Below are positions 13,401 to 21,250 of a DNA stretch of 64,000 bases, piece after piece. This DNA comes from UBA1723 sp045641065. Its GTDB lineage: Bacteria; Bacteroidota; Bacteroidia; Bacteroidales; Paludibacteraceae. The notes below the pieces were generated by a model. The model was not told the DNA's origin and did not search any database. It saw only the letters and a list, made by a program, of their open reading frames with translations. The stretch covers positions 1-64,000 of the forward strand of contig JAZUGF010000142.1 of NCBI GenBank assembly GCA_045641065.1. The letters run 5' to 3'. Both the position numbers and the translations under genes were made by a program. Position 1 is the first letter of the stretch. Every line of letters starts with the position of its first letter.

Positions 13401-16400
13401 CATCTTGACATAACCATTTGGAATATTCTTACAATGATTATCCTCTACCTCTACTTTTAATGATATCGGTTCTTTATCCTCTAATTTAACAGGGAATTCA
13501 TTCCACTCATTGCAATCATCTAGGACACTGAATGTATATTCATCAGATCCTAATCCAGTCAACTTGTATAAAGCCTGACCATTAGAGACTTCATAAGGTT
13601 TCACACCCATTCCATCAATCATTGCTGGATTTCCTTCTCTGTAATTAGAGACAGCAATAATCATTGATCCATCTTTGTTCTCTGGACAGCTATATGATGT
13701 TGTCTCAACAACCTCAAACTCTAATGCACCAAGAGGGGAATCTTTAATTGTGACTTCTTCAGAAACCTCTTTACCACATCCGTCTCTGAATACACACTTA
13801 TAGTCACCTGTAGGCAATGCATATTTACCGAAATAATATTTTTCTTCTTTTTTCTGAGCAGCATTGTCAGATTCAACCTCTTCAGTTCCCTTATAGATAG
13901 TCCAATTCATGTCACTGTTTGGAACCCATCCATTAAATGTCATTATAATAGAACCATCTGCTTTATCTCCACACTTATTATCCGCAACCACTACATCTAA
14001 TGATATCGGTTGTGCTTCTTTAATTTTAATTGTATCAATAAACACAGTGTCAACAGAACTTAAAGGACATCCTTCAACTGTAATTCTAGAATATACCTTA
14101 TAAGTACCTGGTGCAAGATCTTCAATACGAAGAGTACCTCTCTCATCACGAGTTTCAACTGACTTAGAGTTAAGTGATTTAATATTTTCTACATGGAAAG
14201 ACAAATCGTAATAGCTCTCAAATCCATAGAACGGCAACTCTAAAGCTCCATTTTCCTCTCCAACACACGATTCTGAGATTGTAACCAAATTGCTGAATTT
14301 AGCAGTAATATCTTTCTTGGTTTCCTTGTAATCAGAAAGCTTGATAGTTGCTCTACAATCACCCTTAAAGATAGTGACTGAATTACATGGCTTACCTGCA
14401 TTATGTAGCACATAGATGCCAGGCTTAGTATGTTCGACATCCTCTTCCTCAATATTATTATTGATATATTGAGCATTTTTGAATGTAAAGTTGTAATCAG
14501 AAGGAGTACCATCCTTATCATTGATTTTCAAGACAGCTCTCATTCCACCATACTGTCCGCGACATGAACTTTCCTTTATAATCCAACCCTCTGCAGAGAA
14601 CTCTTTACAAGGATTTTTCTCAATTTCCTGAATTACAGTCTCACATCCTTTATATCTTACATCATAATTATCAACAGGCAAATTCTCAACAACAAACTTA
14701 TATTGATTATTTTGTATATCGTAATTATCCGGAGTAACAGAGAACTCATAAATATCTCCAGTAGTTTTAGATATTATTTCATAATCAGCACAGCCATCAA
14801 GACTATTCTTTCCATCAAATATATAAATCAAATCGAAAGATTTACCGGAAGGATCATCCTCATACTGAGGGTCAGGAAGACGAGGAGCAAATAAACCAAT
14901 AAAGCACTCTGTTGTAGGTGTTTTATCTCCCGTATTCATTATGATTTCGCCATCGCAATCACCACCTGTCCAATAGAACTTCAAATCTTTGTATGTTCCA
15001 TTAGATAGATTATCAAATACAATTGTTCCTGTATTTTCGGTCTTTGAAAGAACCTCGCTCTTAAGCTCTTTGCCAGATTTATCAGTGATAACAGCATAGA
15101 AATCAGACTGAAGTTCCTGAGTCTTATCAATAGGATTATAGACAGTATAGTCGATTACCCATTTACCAGTTCCTCTTCCACATGTCTCATTGTAAATATT
15201 AGACTTCCAATCTGCAAGTAGCATATTTGTACAACCTTCAAGCTCGTATGCACCCATACAAGTATTATCAAGACGAGCAACACCACGCTGGTCAAAAGCA
15301 TCCTGATCTTTTCCTAATTTAAATCTCAACGAATTCTTACCAAATTTATCAGATAGAAGTTTTACTGTAGGTGTGAAACCACCGTTATCTGCAAGATTTG
15401 CCTTAAATACGCCATCAACAAATTCTCCATCTAAAATTTCAGACAATTCATCATTAAAGATTGTCAAATCAGCATCTGTTTTCTGAGTACATGTACTTGA
15501 ATAAAGATTGTCATGACTTTCTAACGGTGTTTCATAGAAAGAACAACTACTATTTCCCGCATAAATATTACCAACCAAAACACATTTCCCTAAATCAAGC
15601 CTACCACCATATGGAACTGTGGCACCTGCTGGAGACCAACCATTACCTACAACCGTATTGTTGTAGAAATAAGTTTTTCCATTACTATCTCCATTAAAGA
15701 TTCTGTGATAAATTGTAATAAAGTCGCTAGAGGAACACTCTGTAAATGTACAATTGCTAATCATCGCATCCCCAGCAAGATAATCTAACTTTATTAAATT
15801 TCCACTATGGCCATCATATGTCTTACAGTTTGTAAACGTGCTATTTTTTATCTCTAGATAATCATTTACCATCATATATATAGCTTGGCATTTGTATTTC
15901 ATGTCAAAATAGCACGAATTTACTCGTACTGTATCTACATAATAAGGATACATTGCTTCATCAATAACATTTGAAACAAAAATACAACTATCAAACCTTA
16001 AACTATTGAGATATGCTGATACTATTTTTATATTGTCAAATTCTATATTTCTAATACAAACATCAAGAAAATCTAATGATGATATATCTTTACCATAAAA
16101 TCTCCATTCAGTACCATTTTTAGAATCCCCATTAAATACTGTTTTATTCTCCATTGCATTTGGAACATCCCCGTCTTTTGCATTTTCAGGGTAACCTCCG
16201 ATAATATTTAGACTTGCTTCTTTTTCCTCAATTGGATCACTAAATTTATAGTTACCGGCCGCCACATGGAAAGTCGCACCATCTGCAACTTGAGGTAAAA
16301 TCTTAGCAAATGTTGTTGGACCCATTGCATTTTCCCAAGTAGAGCCATCTCCTTCACCGTTCTCTTTCACATAGTAATTGTCTCGAGTTAAATCAATTTG

Positions 16401-19400
16401 ATATTCAAGCTCGTATGCACCCATACAAGTATTATCAAGACGAGCAACACCACGCTGGTCAGTAGTGACAATAGTCTGCTTCAACGGGAATGTCAAATCT
16501 GCATCTTCCAACGATTTCTTCAACAATGCTACTGTTGGAGTTTTTCCCGCATCGCCCTTCAAATTAGACACAAATGTATTATTTGCAGAATTATACTTAC
16601 CATCTAAAATACCTTCAGCCAAAACTTTTCTACCAAGGTTCAAATCTGTTTTTGAAATGAATGAAGGTAAAGCTTCGTCAAAATTAGTTCCATACAAATT
16701 GTATTTTGACGAAATGGTTCCAGTTGCAGCTCCACTAAGTGAATTTGCATACTCAAATCCAGTTCCTAAAAATAGATTTCCAGTGAAGTCGTATGACATT
16801 ACTTTCGACAATACGGAATTATTCCTTGTCGTTGAAGTTATAAATGTGTTATTATAGAAATTGTTTTCAATATCAGTATCATACTTTTCATACTGGTAAA
16901 ATGTGAAATCACTGTTGTTGTCTACGAAAGTTGAGTTTCTCAATGTTAGGCCAGAGCGGTTGTCGCCGTAATGTATACCGGTTGAATTACAATGGTAGAA
17001 TGTTGAGTTTTCAACTTTTACCTGCTTGCTTACAGAATAAAATGAAACTCCGGCATAAGTCAAGTTCTCAAATTTACAATTTGAAATCTGAGCCAAAGAC
17101 ATACCTCCAACATACAATCCAGCGTAGTTTGTACTAAAAACGCAATTGTCCAAAAACAAAGCATATTCATTTTCTCCATTTGAAATTCCATATACACTTA
17201 AAGCTGTAGATGAACTACCATTAAGGTCGGCAGAACCGGTGAAGATTACATTACTTATGCTAGTAATTCCAGACTTGCCATTCATTTTAATATACATCAA
17301 AGTTTTAGAGTTATCACTTTGATTGTTTAATGTAATACGTCCATCCGAATCAACATCCACACTATCATCACCTTCGTGATCTCCACTCAATATAGTTGGG
17401 TATTTAGCGAAATCAGGTTTTGTTGTACTTGCATTTCCTTTCGCGTCTGGATCATAACCTCCTATGATAGTAACAGCATGGTCAGTAGTCCAACATCTGC
17501 CTGTTTTATTTCTCTCAGATGGTTCTTCTAAATATTGGTTTAATACAGGGTAATATTTACCACCAGCCATATAGAATGTGACATCTTCCGACTGAATAGT
17601 GTTGAATACAATTGAGAAATCTCGAGGCCCCATTGCGTCATTCCAGCTTGTTCCTTTACCTGTGCCCTTCTCCTTCACATAGAACTCAGTTCTCTTAGGA
17701 TCAGGTCCAACTTTAATATTATAAGTCACAACGCTGTCGCATCCTAAAGCTGTTTTACGAGTAACCACAACTTTATAAGCACCCATTACATCGTAAACTT
17801 CACCCTCAAATTCTCCACCGACAGTGAACATAGTATCCACTGTTGCAGTCAAATTATCAGGGCATAAACAAGTTTTACAACAATATGGATCACTCAATGC
17901 TCCAGTATTTGCATTTAGTGTAAAGGTAGCAGTGATACATAATTCTCCAGACAAATCCCTTAATTTAGAAGATCTAAATGAAAAATTCTCAAATTTTCCA
18001 TTTTCATCTGTTGTAGTTGTTCCAACAAATTTTATGGTAGTTTCTGGACCCTCTGACGCAAATAATTCTATAGTACCCTCTTTTTTTACACCAACCTCTC
18101 CAGATACATATATATAATTTCCATCTTTTACAACTTCAGTGATTCTAGGAATGTAAGTCTCATCAGTATTTTCGCCATAATCAATTGCTTTAGCGTTAAG
18201 ACTATTTGATTTTGTATTAAGAAATAAATTTTGGGAACTAATACCAACTAGAGTTTCAGTTGAATCGATTCGAATAGCAGATTTAGCGTTTGAATCAAAA
18301 GTAGAATTTGAAACATTTATTGTATTTGCTCCACTCCTTAATCCATAAGAGCTATTATTTTTGAATTCGCAATCATCAAATGTTATATTGCCATTATAAC
18401 TATATATTTTGACTCCTTCATCTTTATTGCTTAAAAATTTACAGCCTACTATTTTTGAAACCGTTCTAAACTGGAAAACCAATCCCGGACCTTCATTATT
18501 GCTAAACATGCAATTATCTAAATCACAATCAAAATCTTTAGAATACAATCCACATCCATGATTGTTTATAAAATAATTGTCAGAAACTTTATTGCCCGTA
18601 TGAGATACACCCAAAAAAGCTCCAGCAACACCGTTTCCTAAATCTGGATTTACATCTAAATATTCATTTGTTCCTACATAATTACCTATAAAATCTCCAT
18701 ATGTAGAAGATGTTGCGGTACCTGCTGGGAAATAAACCCCATAAGTTTTATTTCCCGAAATAATATTATTACTAACAACACTATGACTAGTACCACTCTC
18801 TGCCTTTATACCTATATTATTAGGCATAGGCTTCTTTTGGTCTTTTGTCAAACCAATTATATTATTGGTTATAAAATCAATAGGACCCACAATACCATTA
18901 ACTCCATTTCCTGAAATCCAGCAACCTCTTACAGTGTCTGTCTTAACATTAGAAGAAGAAACATAAATTCCTGATCCGCCGTTATTTATAATATCACAAT
19001 TTTCTATTAACTTAGCACCACATTCAATGCCATTAGAACCACTTCCTTTTACAACTGTATTTTTTATAAAACCCGAATTCAATCCACCTCCACCAATATG
19101 GGATACTATTCCTTGATTAGTATTGTCTTGTACAATACAACTATCAATATTAACTCCACTTTCTACAATTATACCATTCGTATTATTACGCGACACACAA
19201 TTTTTAATACTTTGTGTAATATGAAACCCATAGCAAGTATGTTTGGAATCAGATATGATTTTATTCGCGTTTCGACATTTCAAGCCTTTTAAAATGACCG
19301 TATCAGAATAAGTTGTACCATCTACAGATGCGTCTGTAATGAAGTTGCCGCCTTCAAATATTTGATTTCCCTTATCTGACAAATCGAATACAACAGTATC

Positions 19401-20495
19401 CTTATATCCAGCATTATAGCATGCCCATGACATGGTTCCTACCTCAGCACATGACTCATAACCAATTTCTTTTGTTGTTGTCACAACCCAATAAGGTAAA
19501 TCTACTTCATAGAAAGCAAATGGACTTGTATGTGTTTTATCATAAGTAGCAGAAGCAGACAATACAAAATGTTGTTTTGCTTTTTTTCCAGTCTCCGGAT
19601 ATTTCAATTCACAAGAAAAAGTACCATCAGACTTTGTTTTTGTGGTTCCTAAATAATTTTCACAATTCATTCTGGCTTTTGACAGCCCTCCAAAAGAATA
19701 ATAGAACTCTATATCGGTAATTTCATCAGTATCTATTTTTCCACTGACAATTAACTTTCCATTCTCAAGATGAGCTTCTTCTATCTTAGGTGCTTTAATA
19801 GGAGACAAAAAATAACTTATAGGATTATTGCTTCCACTGCAATTTCTTGAAATTGTTGTTTGGGATGAGGTCACCCTTACAGGTGTCTGACTAGTTGTTA
19901 CATTAATACAAATACCATTTGTTATAAATTGACATTCAGATACATCTAACTTAACCATTTCTGAAGAAACTTGAACAGTGGACATAAATTTACAATTTTT
20001 GAATGTCCATGCACCTCCATTTAAATTAAAATTACTATAAAATGTACAATTTTCCATTGATCCACTTAATGTAGTAGATCCATAATAGTCTGATTCATAA
20101 GCATAAAGAACATTATAACTTGCTTTTAAAGCAACTCCCTTCATTACAAAATCAGTGTTTTCTGTATTGGTTAAATAAAAGCAAGTATTGCTACCTCCTT
20201 GAATAATTATCGAATCTTCGTTAGCACTGGCATCAATTGTCACATTTCCATAAAATTTGAGCTCGTCTTGCAATTTAATGACTTTATTTCCATCTCCTTC
20301 AATATCGAAAGTGATGTAAACAGAAGTTTCAGGTGAAGCCTGACCAAGACACGAACGTAGTGAATTAGGATCTTCCGGATCATCACTAACACTACGCACT
20401 ACCAACGACAACACTTTCTGAGTTTCTGTAATAGAAGCAGCGAATGCCATCTGCATCGCCATAATTGTCAATAAGAAAGAAATAAATCTTTTCAT
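4488..20495 (-). CDS. giant secreted SprB-repeat / parallel beta-helix surface protein (5335 aa)
   Basis: The ATG at 20495 gives a signal peptide (MKRFISFLLTIMAMQMAFA); the longer frame from 20540 lacks one. Residues about 400-730 are short right-handed parallel beta-helix repeats (NNIIGL, SGNGVNGI patterns). Two similar beta-helix modules follow (about 935-1370 and 1370-1755), each opening with YYVKEN- or FYVKEK-like text plus SWNDAMG or TWENAMG and closing with RGVARLDNTCMGAYELE. Residues about 1755-4910 hold many Ig-like/SprB-type repeats of the form GGVAPYSYKWLDE, with QKCYGVANG-type joints. A Lys/Glu-rich coiled coil lies at about 5085-5165. The end (IECAPNPVNYGG, later VRTKGDAASLVILVNG) resembles a T9SS type A sorting domain but lacks the usual Lys-rich last strand. 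SprB of Flavobacterium is a motility adhesin; here adhesion is inferred and motility unproven. It heads an operon with a barrel and a protease. Confidence 0.9.
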   Translation of the reverse strand: MKRFISFLLTIMAMQMAFAASITETQKVLSLVVRSVSDDPEDPNSLRSCLGQASPETSVYITFDIEGDGNKVIKLQDELKFYGNVTIDASANEDSIIIQGGSNTCFYLTNTENTDFVMKGVALKASYNVLYAYESDYYGSTTLSGSMENCTFYSNFNLNGGAWTFKNCKFMSTVQVSSEMVKLDVSECQFITNGICINVTTSQTPVRVTSSQTTISRNCSGSNNPISYFLSPIKAPKIEEAHLENGKLIVSGKIDTDEITDIEFYYSFGGLSKARMNCENYLGTTKTKSDGTFSCELKYPETGKKAKQHFVLSASATYDKTHTSPFAFYEVDLPYWVVTTTKEIGYESCAEVGTMSWACYNAGYKDTVVFDLSDKGNQIFEGGNFITDASVDGTTYSDTVILKGLKCRNANKIISDSKHTCYGFHITQSIKNCVSRNNTNGIIVESGVNIDSCIVQDNTNQGIVSHIGGGGLNSGFIKNTVVKGSGSNGIECGAKLIENCDIINNGGSGIYVSSSNVKTDTVRGCWISGNGVNGIVGPIDFITNNIIGLTKDQKKPMPNNIGIKAESGTSHSVVSNNIISGNKTYGVYFPAGTATSSTYGDFIGNYVGTNEYLDVNPDLGNGVAGAFLGVSHTGNKVSDNYFINNHGCGLYSKDFDCDLDNCMFSNNEGPGLVFQFRTVSKIVGCKFLSNKDEGVKIYSYNGNITFDDCEFKNNSSYGLRSGANTINVSNSTFDSNAKSAIRIDSTETLVGISSQNLFLNTKSNSLNAKAIDYGENTDETYIPRITEVVKDGNYIYVSGEVGVKKEGTIELFASEGPETTIKFVGTTTTDENGKFENFSFRSSKLRDLSGELCITATFTLNANTGALSDPYCCKTCLCPDNLTATVDTMFTVGGEFEGEVYDVMGAYKVVVTRKTALGCDSVVTYNIKVGPDPKRTEFYVKEKGTGKGTSWNDAMGPRDFSIVFNTIQSEDVTFYMAGGKYYPVLNQYLEEPSERNKTGRCWTTDHAVTIIGGYDPDAKGNASTTKPDFAKYPTILSGDHEGDDSVDVDSDGRITLNNQSDNSKTLMYIKMNGKSGITSISNVIFTGSADLNGSSSTALSVYGISNGENEYALFLDNCVFSTNYAGLYVGGMSLAQISNCKFENLTYAGVSFYSVSKQVKVENSTFYHCNSTGIHYGDNRSGLTLRNSTFVDNNSDFTFYQYEKYDTDIENNFYNNTFITSTTRNNSVLSKVMSYDFTGNLFLGTGFEYANSLSGAATGTISSKYNLYGTNFDEALPSFISKTDLNLGRKVLAEGILDGKYNSANNTFVSNLKGDAGKTPTVALLKKSLEDADLTFPLKQTIVTTDQRGVARLDNTCMGAYELEYQIDLTRDNYYVKENGEGDGSTWENAMGPTTFAKILPQVADGATFHVAAGNYKFSDPIEEKEASLNIIGGYPENAKDGDVPNAMENKTVFNGDSKNGTEWRFYGKDISSLDFLDVCIRNIEFDNIKIVSAYLNSLRFDSCIFVSNVIDEAMYPYYVDTVRVNSCYFDMKYKCQAIYMMVNDYLEIKNSTFTNCKTYDGHSGNLIKLDYLAGDAMISNCTFTECSSSDFITIYHRIFNGDSNGKTYFYNNTVVGNGWSPAGATVPYGGRLDLGKCVLVGNIYAGNSSCSFYETPLESHDNLYSSTCTQKTDADLTIFNDELSEILDGEFVDGVFKANLADNGGFTPTVKLLSDKFGKNSLRFKLGKDQDAFDQRGVARLDNTCMGAYELEGCTNMLLADWKSNIYNETCGRGTGKWVIDYTVYNPIDKTQELQSDFYAVITDKSGKELKSEVLSKTENTGTIVFDNLSNGTYKDLKFYWTGGDCDGEIIMNTGDKTPTTECFIGLFAPRLPDPQYEDDPSGKSFDLIYIFDGKNSLDGCADYEIISKTTGDIYEFSVTPDNYDIQNNQYKFVVENLPVDNYDVRYKGCETVIQEIEKNPCKEFSAEGWIIKESSCRGQYGGMRAVLKINDKDGTPSDYNFTFKNAQYINNNIEEEDVEHTKPGIYVLHNAGKPCNSVTIFKGDCRATIKLSDYKETKKDITAKFSNLVTISESCVGEENGALELPFYGFESYYDLSFHVENIKSLNSKSVETRDERGTLRIEDLAPGTYKVYSRITVEGCPLSSVDTVFIDTIKIKEAQPISLDVVVADNKCGDKADGSIIMTFNGWVPNSDMNWTIYKGTEEVESDNAAQKKEEKYYFGKYALPTGDYKCVFRDGCGKEVSEEVTIKDSPLGALEFEVVETTSYSCPENKDGSMIIAVSNYREGNPAMIDGMGVKPYEVSNGQALYKLTGLGSDEYTFSVLDDCNEWNEFPVKLEDKEPISLKVEVEDNHCKNIPNGYVKMSFIGWEPNGLMSWSIYKGTEEIDGDDDAQREDGKYFFSRYALAAGEYNCVFRDGCGNEVSEDVTIKDVPLDPVEFEVVETTSYSCPENKDGSIIIAVSNYGEGNPAMIDGMGVKPYEVSNGQALYKLTGLGSDEYTFSVLDDCNEWNEFPVNIKSYSEENGTLKLVDVKAVDNKCFGKEDGKITVEFENEVSDLEVIITLTGDNTSLTEKSAEPNGSVVFESLPAGDYVVTIAYECETTAKNLSKTITVAAASEIKATASTTEAACAEVGGTSTITVDGGVAPYSYKWLDENEKVLDNTESTMDGVLPGQTYSCIVTDANDCEVVVPEITSELVSLDDLKSVAFDPSVVDQKCYGVANGSVAVTLTGADDIDNVRLTLVNDKSKDSKEAVKDANGIYNFDELLPGDYKLHLSHDVDGCSPTSASVEYENTITVAEITTPLSIDKDYVKSTDPSCVGDSDGSAEAKVANWNEYYTFDAYVDGEKVSSELTMSDDAAIASVSGISGGKIMFVASDICDNHDTIEYEIKQKVAPEINLVEANAYSCEEKSDGSLILAVSNFKSSYVATLDGVEVASTKVDEDGITIFELADLGAKTYKFVVTDNCDNSTPYSFDMKSYSEENAKFKLDYFRLADASATCTEDSRRLNTAVLSGFADEYTFNIVNAETKKVVETSTRKDTSYWTNMLLDGSYYVEVIADECKLTSEVVEITSTLTAEMAIMKESLCDENSKEQSVVVTVEGDASFYAISENDGKQSETEISSVSVVEDGRYLLKNVSKDSKYLKVSVDGCFTLLDFNDAKIEGLDASVDLDYKILTSNPTCHDVKDGSITLSYEGFHGLYNVDLALVSLDGDSIFENLSSNEKSAKLEYSKLPAGKYRVTPSISIEGCGTLKTFDDEDVEIASDLSVALTLDGDDCETSIKSTITGGAAPYTGFWTDAVKNTVIEDADIESLVATETGRFVLTIEDNNKCKVVSDTISTEIVSIDNLKLVAVEAVAGKCNGEKDNKITVEFENGAAGSEVVVTLTGKETNKSIKSDELNGKVEFESIPSGEYVVSINYTTTEKCSNVEPISESVVMPTSTELKATASTTDAACEEVGGTATIIVEEGTAPYSFKWLEEKEKVLDITDSILTAVSPKKTYSCVITDANDCEITVSDIKVSLVSLDELSSLEIDPTAVGQKCYGKADGSIAINFVGGVKLADLKVSAVNVEGGEPKEAVADAAGTYNVDELLPGDYKVFVGYEIEGCGITSNSMEMDKTVTISKIDAPFAIDKEYRKSTDPTCAKAGTAEIKVDNWNENYSLKVYEGSTLVNPTMTESDGSIIAVADDLHGGTIKFVVSDLCGNSDSIEYELKKFVSPTIELVEANAYSCPEKANGSATLAVYDFNDFTSVTLNGKNVASSAVIMGDKVVFEFTELGAETYEFEIIDNCKSSTKYSIDMKSYSEENGALTIDYFRVVDPTSCEDDSKRLSTAVLSGNADEYTFNIIDAETKKVVETYTQKDTSYNTRVLPYGSYYVEVIADECKVTSETVTLENNFSVTLALGGTACTPTLNSKISGGAAPVTGFWSEADTKTVFDDAEIESLMGVGSGRFFLTLVDDKKCKIVSDTVAADLVSSDKLKLTDVNIVSNKCYGDKEGQVTVGFENSIAGAPASIYLTSGETELVESVDDQTGSVAFDKLPAGKYSIYIGYTATPTCRSTSENVNKSAVVTEGDKFTAVAATTLAPCKEVGGTATVTVEGGVAPLTYKWSDEDGNVLDNTESTITGLAPEKVYSCVVTDSKDCQASATDIKTSLISLDKLSAIEVDPTATDQKCYGVANGEIEIKLSSADTKDVIVSVVATETEDSTLAVKSKEGQYKADGLWPGDYKLLIGYEFEGCSFASTSVEQKKTVTIAKIAEPLSVDQSYKKSEDSHCYNEPNGTAEVKVGCWSKFYSMTAFEEGTKRDAKLTLDGISAIGVTSNIRGGEVKLVASDICGNKDSIVYEMKKLDEPKIELIDSHVKLRCSYSADGFLKYSFAGGDPETYDIEFNKVGFEKNDYSETKLFDELTAGNYTVIYRSIAEGCSDKVSMTNKITAPEPMINLVGVSPLLCNDEATGEFSLVPYRRGTKVTEAKLSESKNYAVEVFNGNFDALTLAFPEVQSLVITSKFQTPAELKDALRNALNMDEDEDKLTAKYYPLSELWFDEIGEKVPVSWIGFDELPSDVYTITTTDTAGCVFTQDLDVTQNPIYNTLTIDKVTFNADAAACKADDRRIEIEVSGGWGSYGFSVAKIDDMGDLGSSADSIQNSNNNDVASGGGFSTGESAAQDSTYEKDGKGYYRSAILEQGHYFISVTDSMGCFKYYNDTIEVKSNLSVDGTVIMDKCDPTAFNQIDVVASANDGYNAVGPYAFKIKYGSDSLEVSGDTMNLHANKIPSGDVGVYITDANQCGAFKSFRIVPSDTLVVLTVKQMESLAARCYGDSSGSVVFKVFGGNHAYEHFILDDDTLSHDENFMTKVDDEFNLSNARFPLSSIDLNKIGMSDTLCMTDIPVGDHKLQVSDAEGCVATMEFTITQPDTLSVTAKATGVCPDGSGKGRVLPNELTGGTTPYTYALDFDKNPDVIFTKDKHQLAELNESHRLFVKDANGCIAYSEAVTVTGKADLNSVHQNCVVSTWHDMGDVVVAVDVSEYGSTKADSVVYEMDNLPDGVTYEVVPRELYIYGIPEEVVGIEWQGDSIFGPLWGVPADIAAGVKDEAEYQKIKKDIDKKKKDIQDKLDKDRQSIAQKEKELNTASGNNKASLEAEISKLEADTLALTDTLESLHNREKVNCTIDMIKKSFKPLVPEDVMNRLTYLRVSSQKDLDMKTFKFDFKMVSYVNDCSMTVEFNNMGVAVNDTVIYKDVTKKDIQGIECAPNPVNYGGNTTVFVNLAEKMDLTYSIYNFNGEVLAQDITVDMTNIVELEDKSYKLSFDINELKSACIVTVRTKGDAASLVILVNGGGK
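12947..13722 (-). repeat. recent in-frame 540-bp duplication inside the giant gene
   Basis: Bases 12947-13182 and 13487-13722 match at all but about 7 positions, offset by exactly 540 bp (180 codons). The following halves (13183-13486 and 13723-14020) are related but more diverged. Each unit encodes a pair of Ig/SprB-like domains with the phrase CPENKDGS. High identity in an otherwise diverged array points to recent duplication or gene conversion. Confidence 0.9.
15237..16461 (-). repeat. 58-bp identical direct repeat pair in the giant gene (15237-15294 and 16404-16461)
   Basis: Both copies encode the closing motif RGVARLDNTCMGAYELE of a beta-helix module and are identical over 58 bp, 1167 bp (389 codons) apart and in frame. 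The flanking modules are diverged, so this short stretch has either been converted or is under strong constraint. Recombination between the copies would delete one module without breaking the frame. Confidence 0.85.
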
Positions 20496-20940
20496 CGTAT
20501 GTAATAATTCTCTTTTTTCAATTATAAATTCCAGGACCAATTCTAAATTTCACATTAATACAAAAACGTCAACTTCTACTTTAACATAATATGTATCAAA
20601 TATTTAAATACTTTTTTTTCACAAGAATCAATCATTTACTGGTTTATCATCATGCAAAATTAGCAAAAAAGCATTTCATAAAAGTGATTAAAAGCATAAT
20701 TTTAAAACACGATTACATAAAAAACTTATCAACAATGCCGTCAGCAGGCACTCACGTACCTGCCTAACAATATGTCGCCACTACGTGGCTTGGCGGGTAC
20801 AACAATCCAACTTCAGTATTTATCCAACTTAAAACCTGAAACTATCTTTTTCCTCTCTTTTGCTCACTATTGCAGCACTTTTGCTCTTTCCAAGTCCATT
20901 TTCTCGCTATACTTTTGCTTCAAACAAAAACGAAAACGAT
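20496..20940. other. 445-bp intergenic region between the divergent giant gene and a small ORF
   Basis: This holds the 5' leader of the giant gene (AT-rich, with no clear TAnnTTTG match found) and, towards the right, a two-hairpin repeat at 20744-20789. No further coding sequence is supported. An ORF beginning at 20772 crosses the repeat and has no family resemblance. Confidence 0.6.
20744..20789 (+). repeat. two-hairpin intergenic repeat, copy A
   Basis: Hairpin 1 is GCAGGCAC, loop TCAC, GTACCTGC (20744-20763, one mismatch). Hairpin 2 is GCCAC, loop TAC, GTGGC (20777-20789). Copy B at 21742-21788 has the same layout, the same loops and ATATGT before hairpin 2. AACCTGAAA-like text follows both copies. 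Confidence 0.75.
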
Positions 20941-21102
20941 ATGGAAACAAAACTTAATATTACAAAATGGATTATCGTAGCTATCTCAGCTATTAGTAGT
21001 GTAATCGTAGCTGTAGTTGCTTTGACTGAAATATTTCAGTTTGTCAATTCCATGAACTACTCTAGTCTATTTGACTGGTGTGGCAGCAATTTCTTGTTAT
21101 AA
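20941..21102 (+). CDS. possible 53-aa single-span membrane peptide
   Basis: An ATG at 20941 opens a 53-residue frame (starts METKLNITKW) with one hydrophobic stretch, IIVAISAISSVIVAVVAL, at about residues 11-28, then a short polar tail ending CGSNFLL. It lies between repeat copy A and the inverted-repeat element at 21107. The longer frame from 20860 is less likely because its first part is low-complexity. No strong ribosome-binding site is visible, which is common in Bacteroidetes. I do not recognise a family. It could be a real small membrane protein or a chance ORF. Confidence 0.35.
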   Translation: METKLNITKWIIVAISAISSVIVAVVALTEIFQFVNSMNYSSLFDWCGSNFLL

Positions 21103-21106
21103 ATAA

Positions 21107-21233
21107 GGAATTTATATACTTGTTGACCAACTTATCTTTTTGACGCTCGCCCTTTGGGCTCGCGTTAGGGATTGGGTTAGGGCGTCCCGCCCTTAACAAT
21201 CATCATTTTTGGACAACATTATATATAATTATC
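21107..21233 (-). mobile_element. MITE-like inverted-repeat element, copy R1 (reverse orientation, degenerate)
   Basis: The left end (GGAATTTATATAC, then TTGTTGACCAAC) and right end (TTTGGACAAC, then TATATAATTATC) are imperfect inverted copies of each other and match the ends of R2 and R3. Inside are GCTCGCCC-TTT-GGGCTCGC (21145-21163) and GGGCG-type hairpins read on the minus strand. No exact flanking direct repeat is left. It ends 17 bp before the next gene's ATG, so it lies in that gene's leader. Confidence 0.75.
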
Positions 21234-21250
21234 TTTTAATTTTGGAGAGT

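Noticed and set aside
21107..21233. Target-site duplication for R1
   Set aside because: Flanks ATAAATAA and TTTTAATT do not match; the copy seems degenerate.
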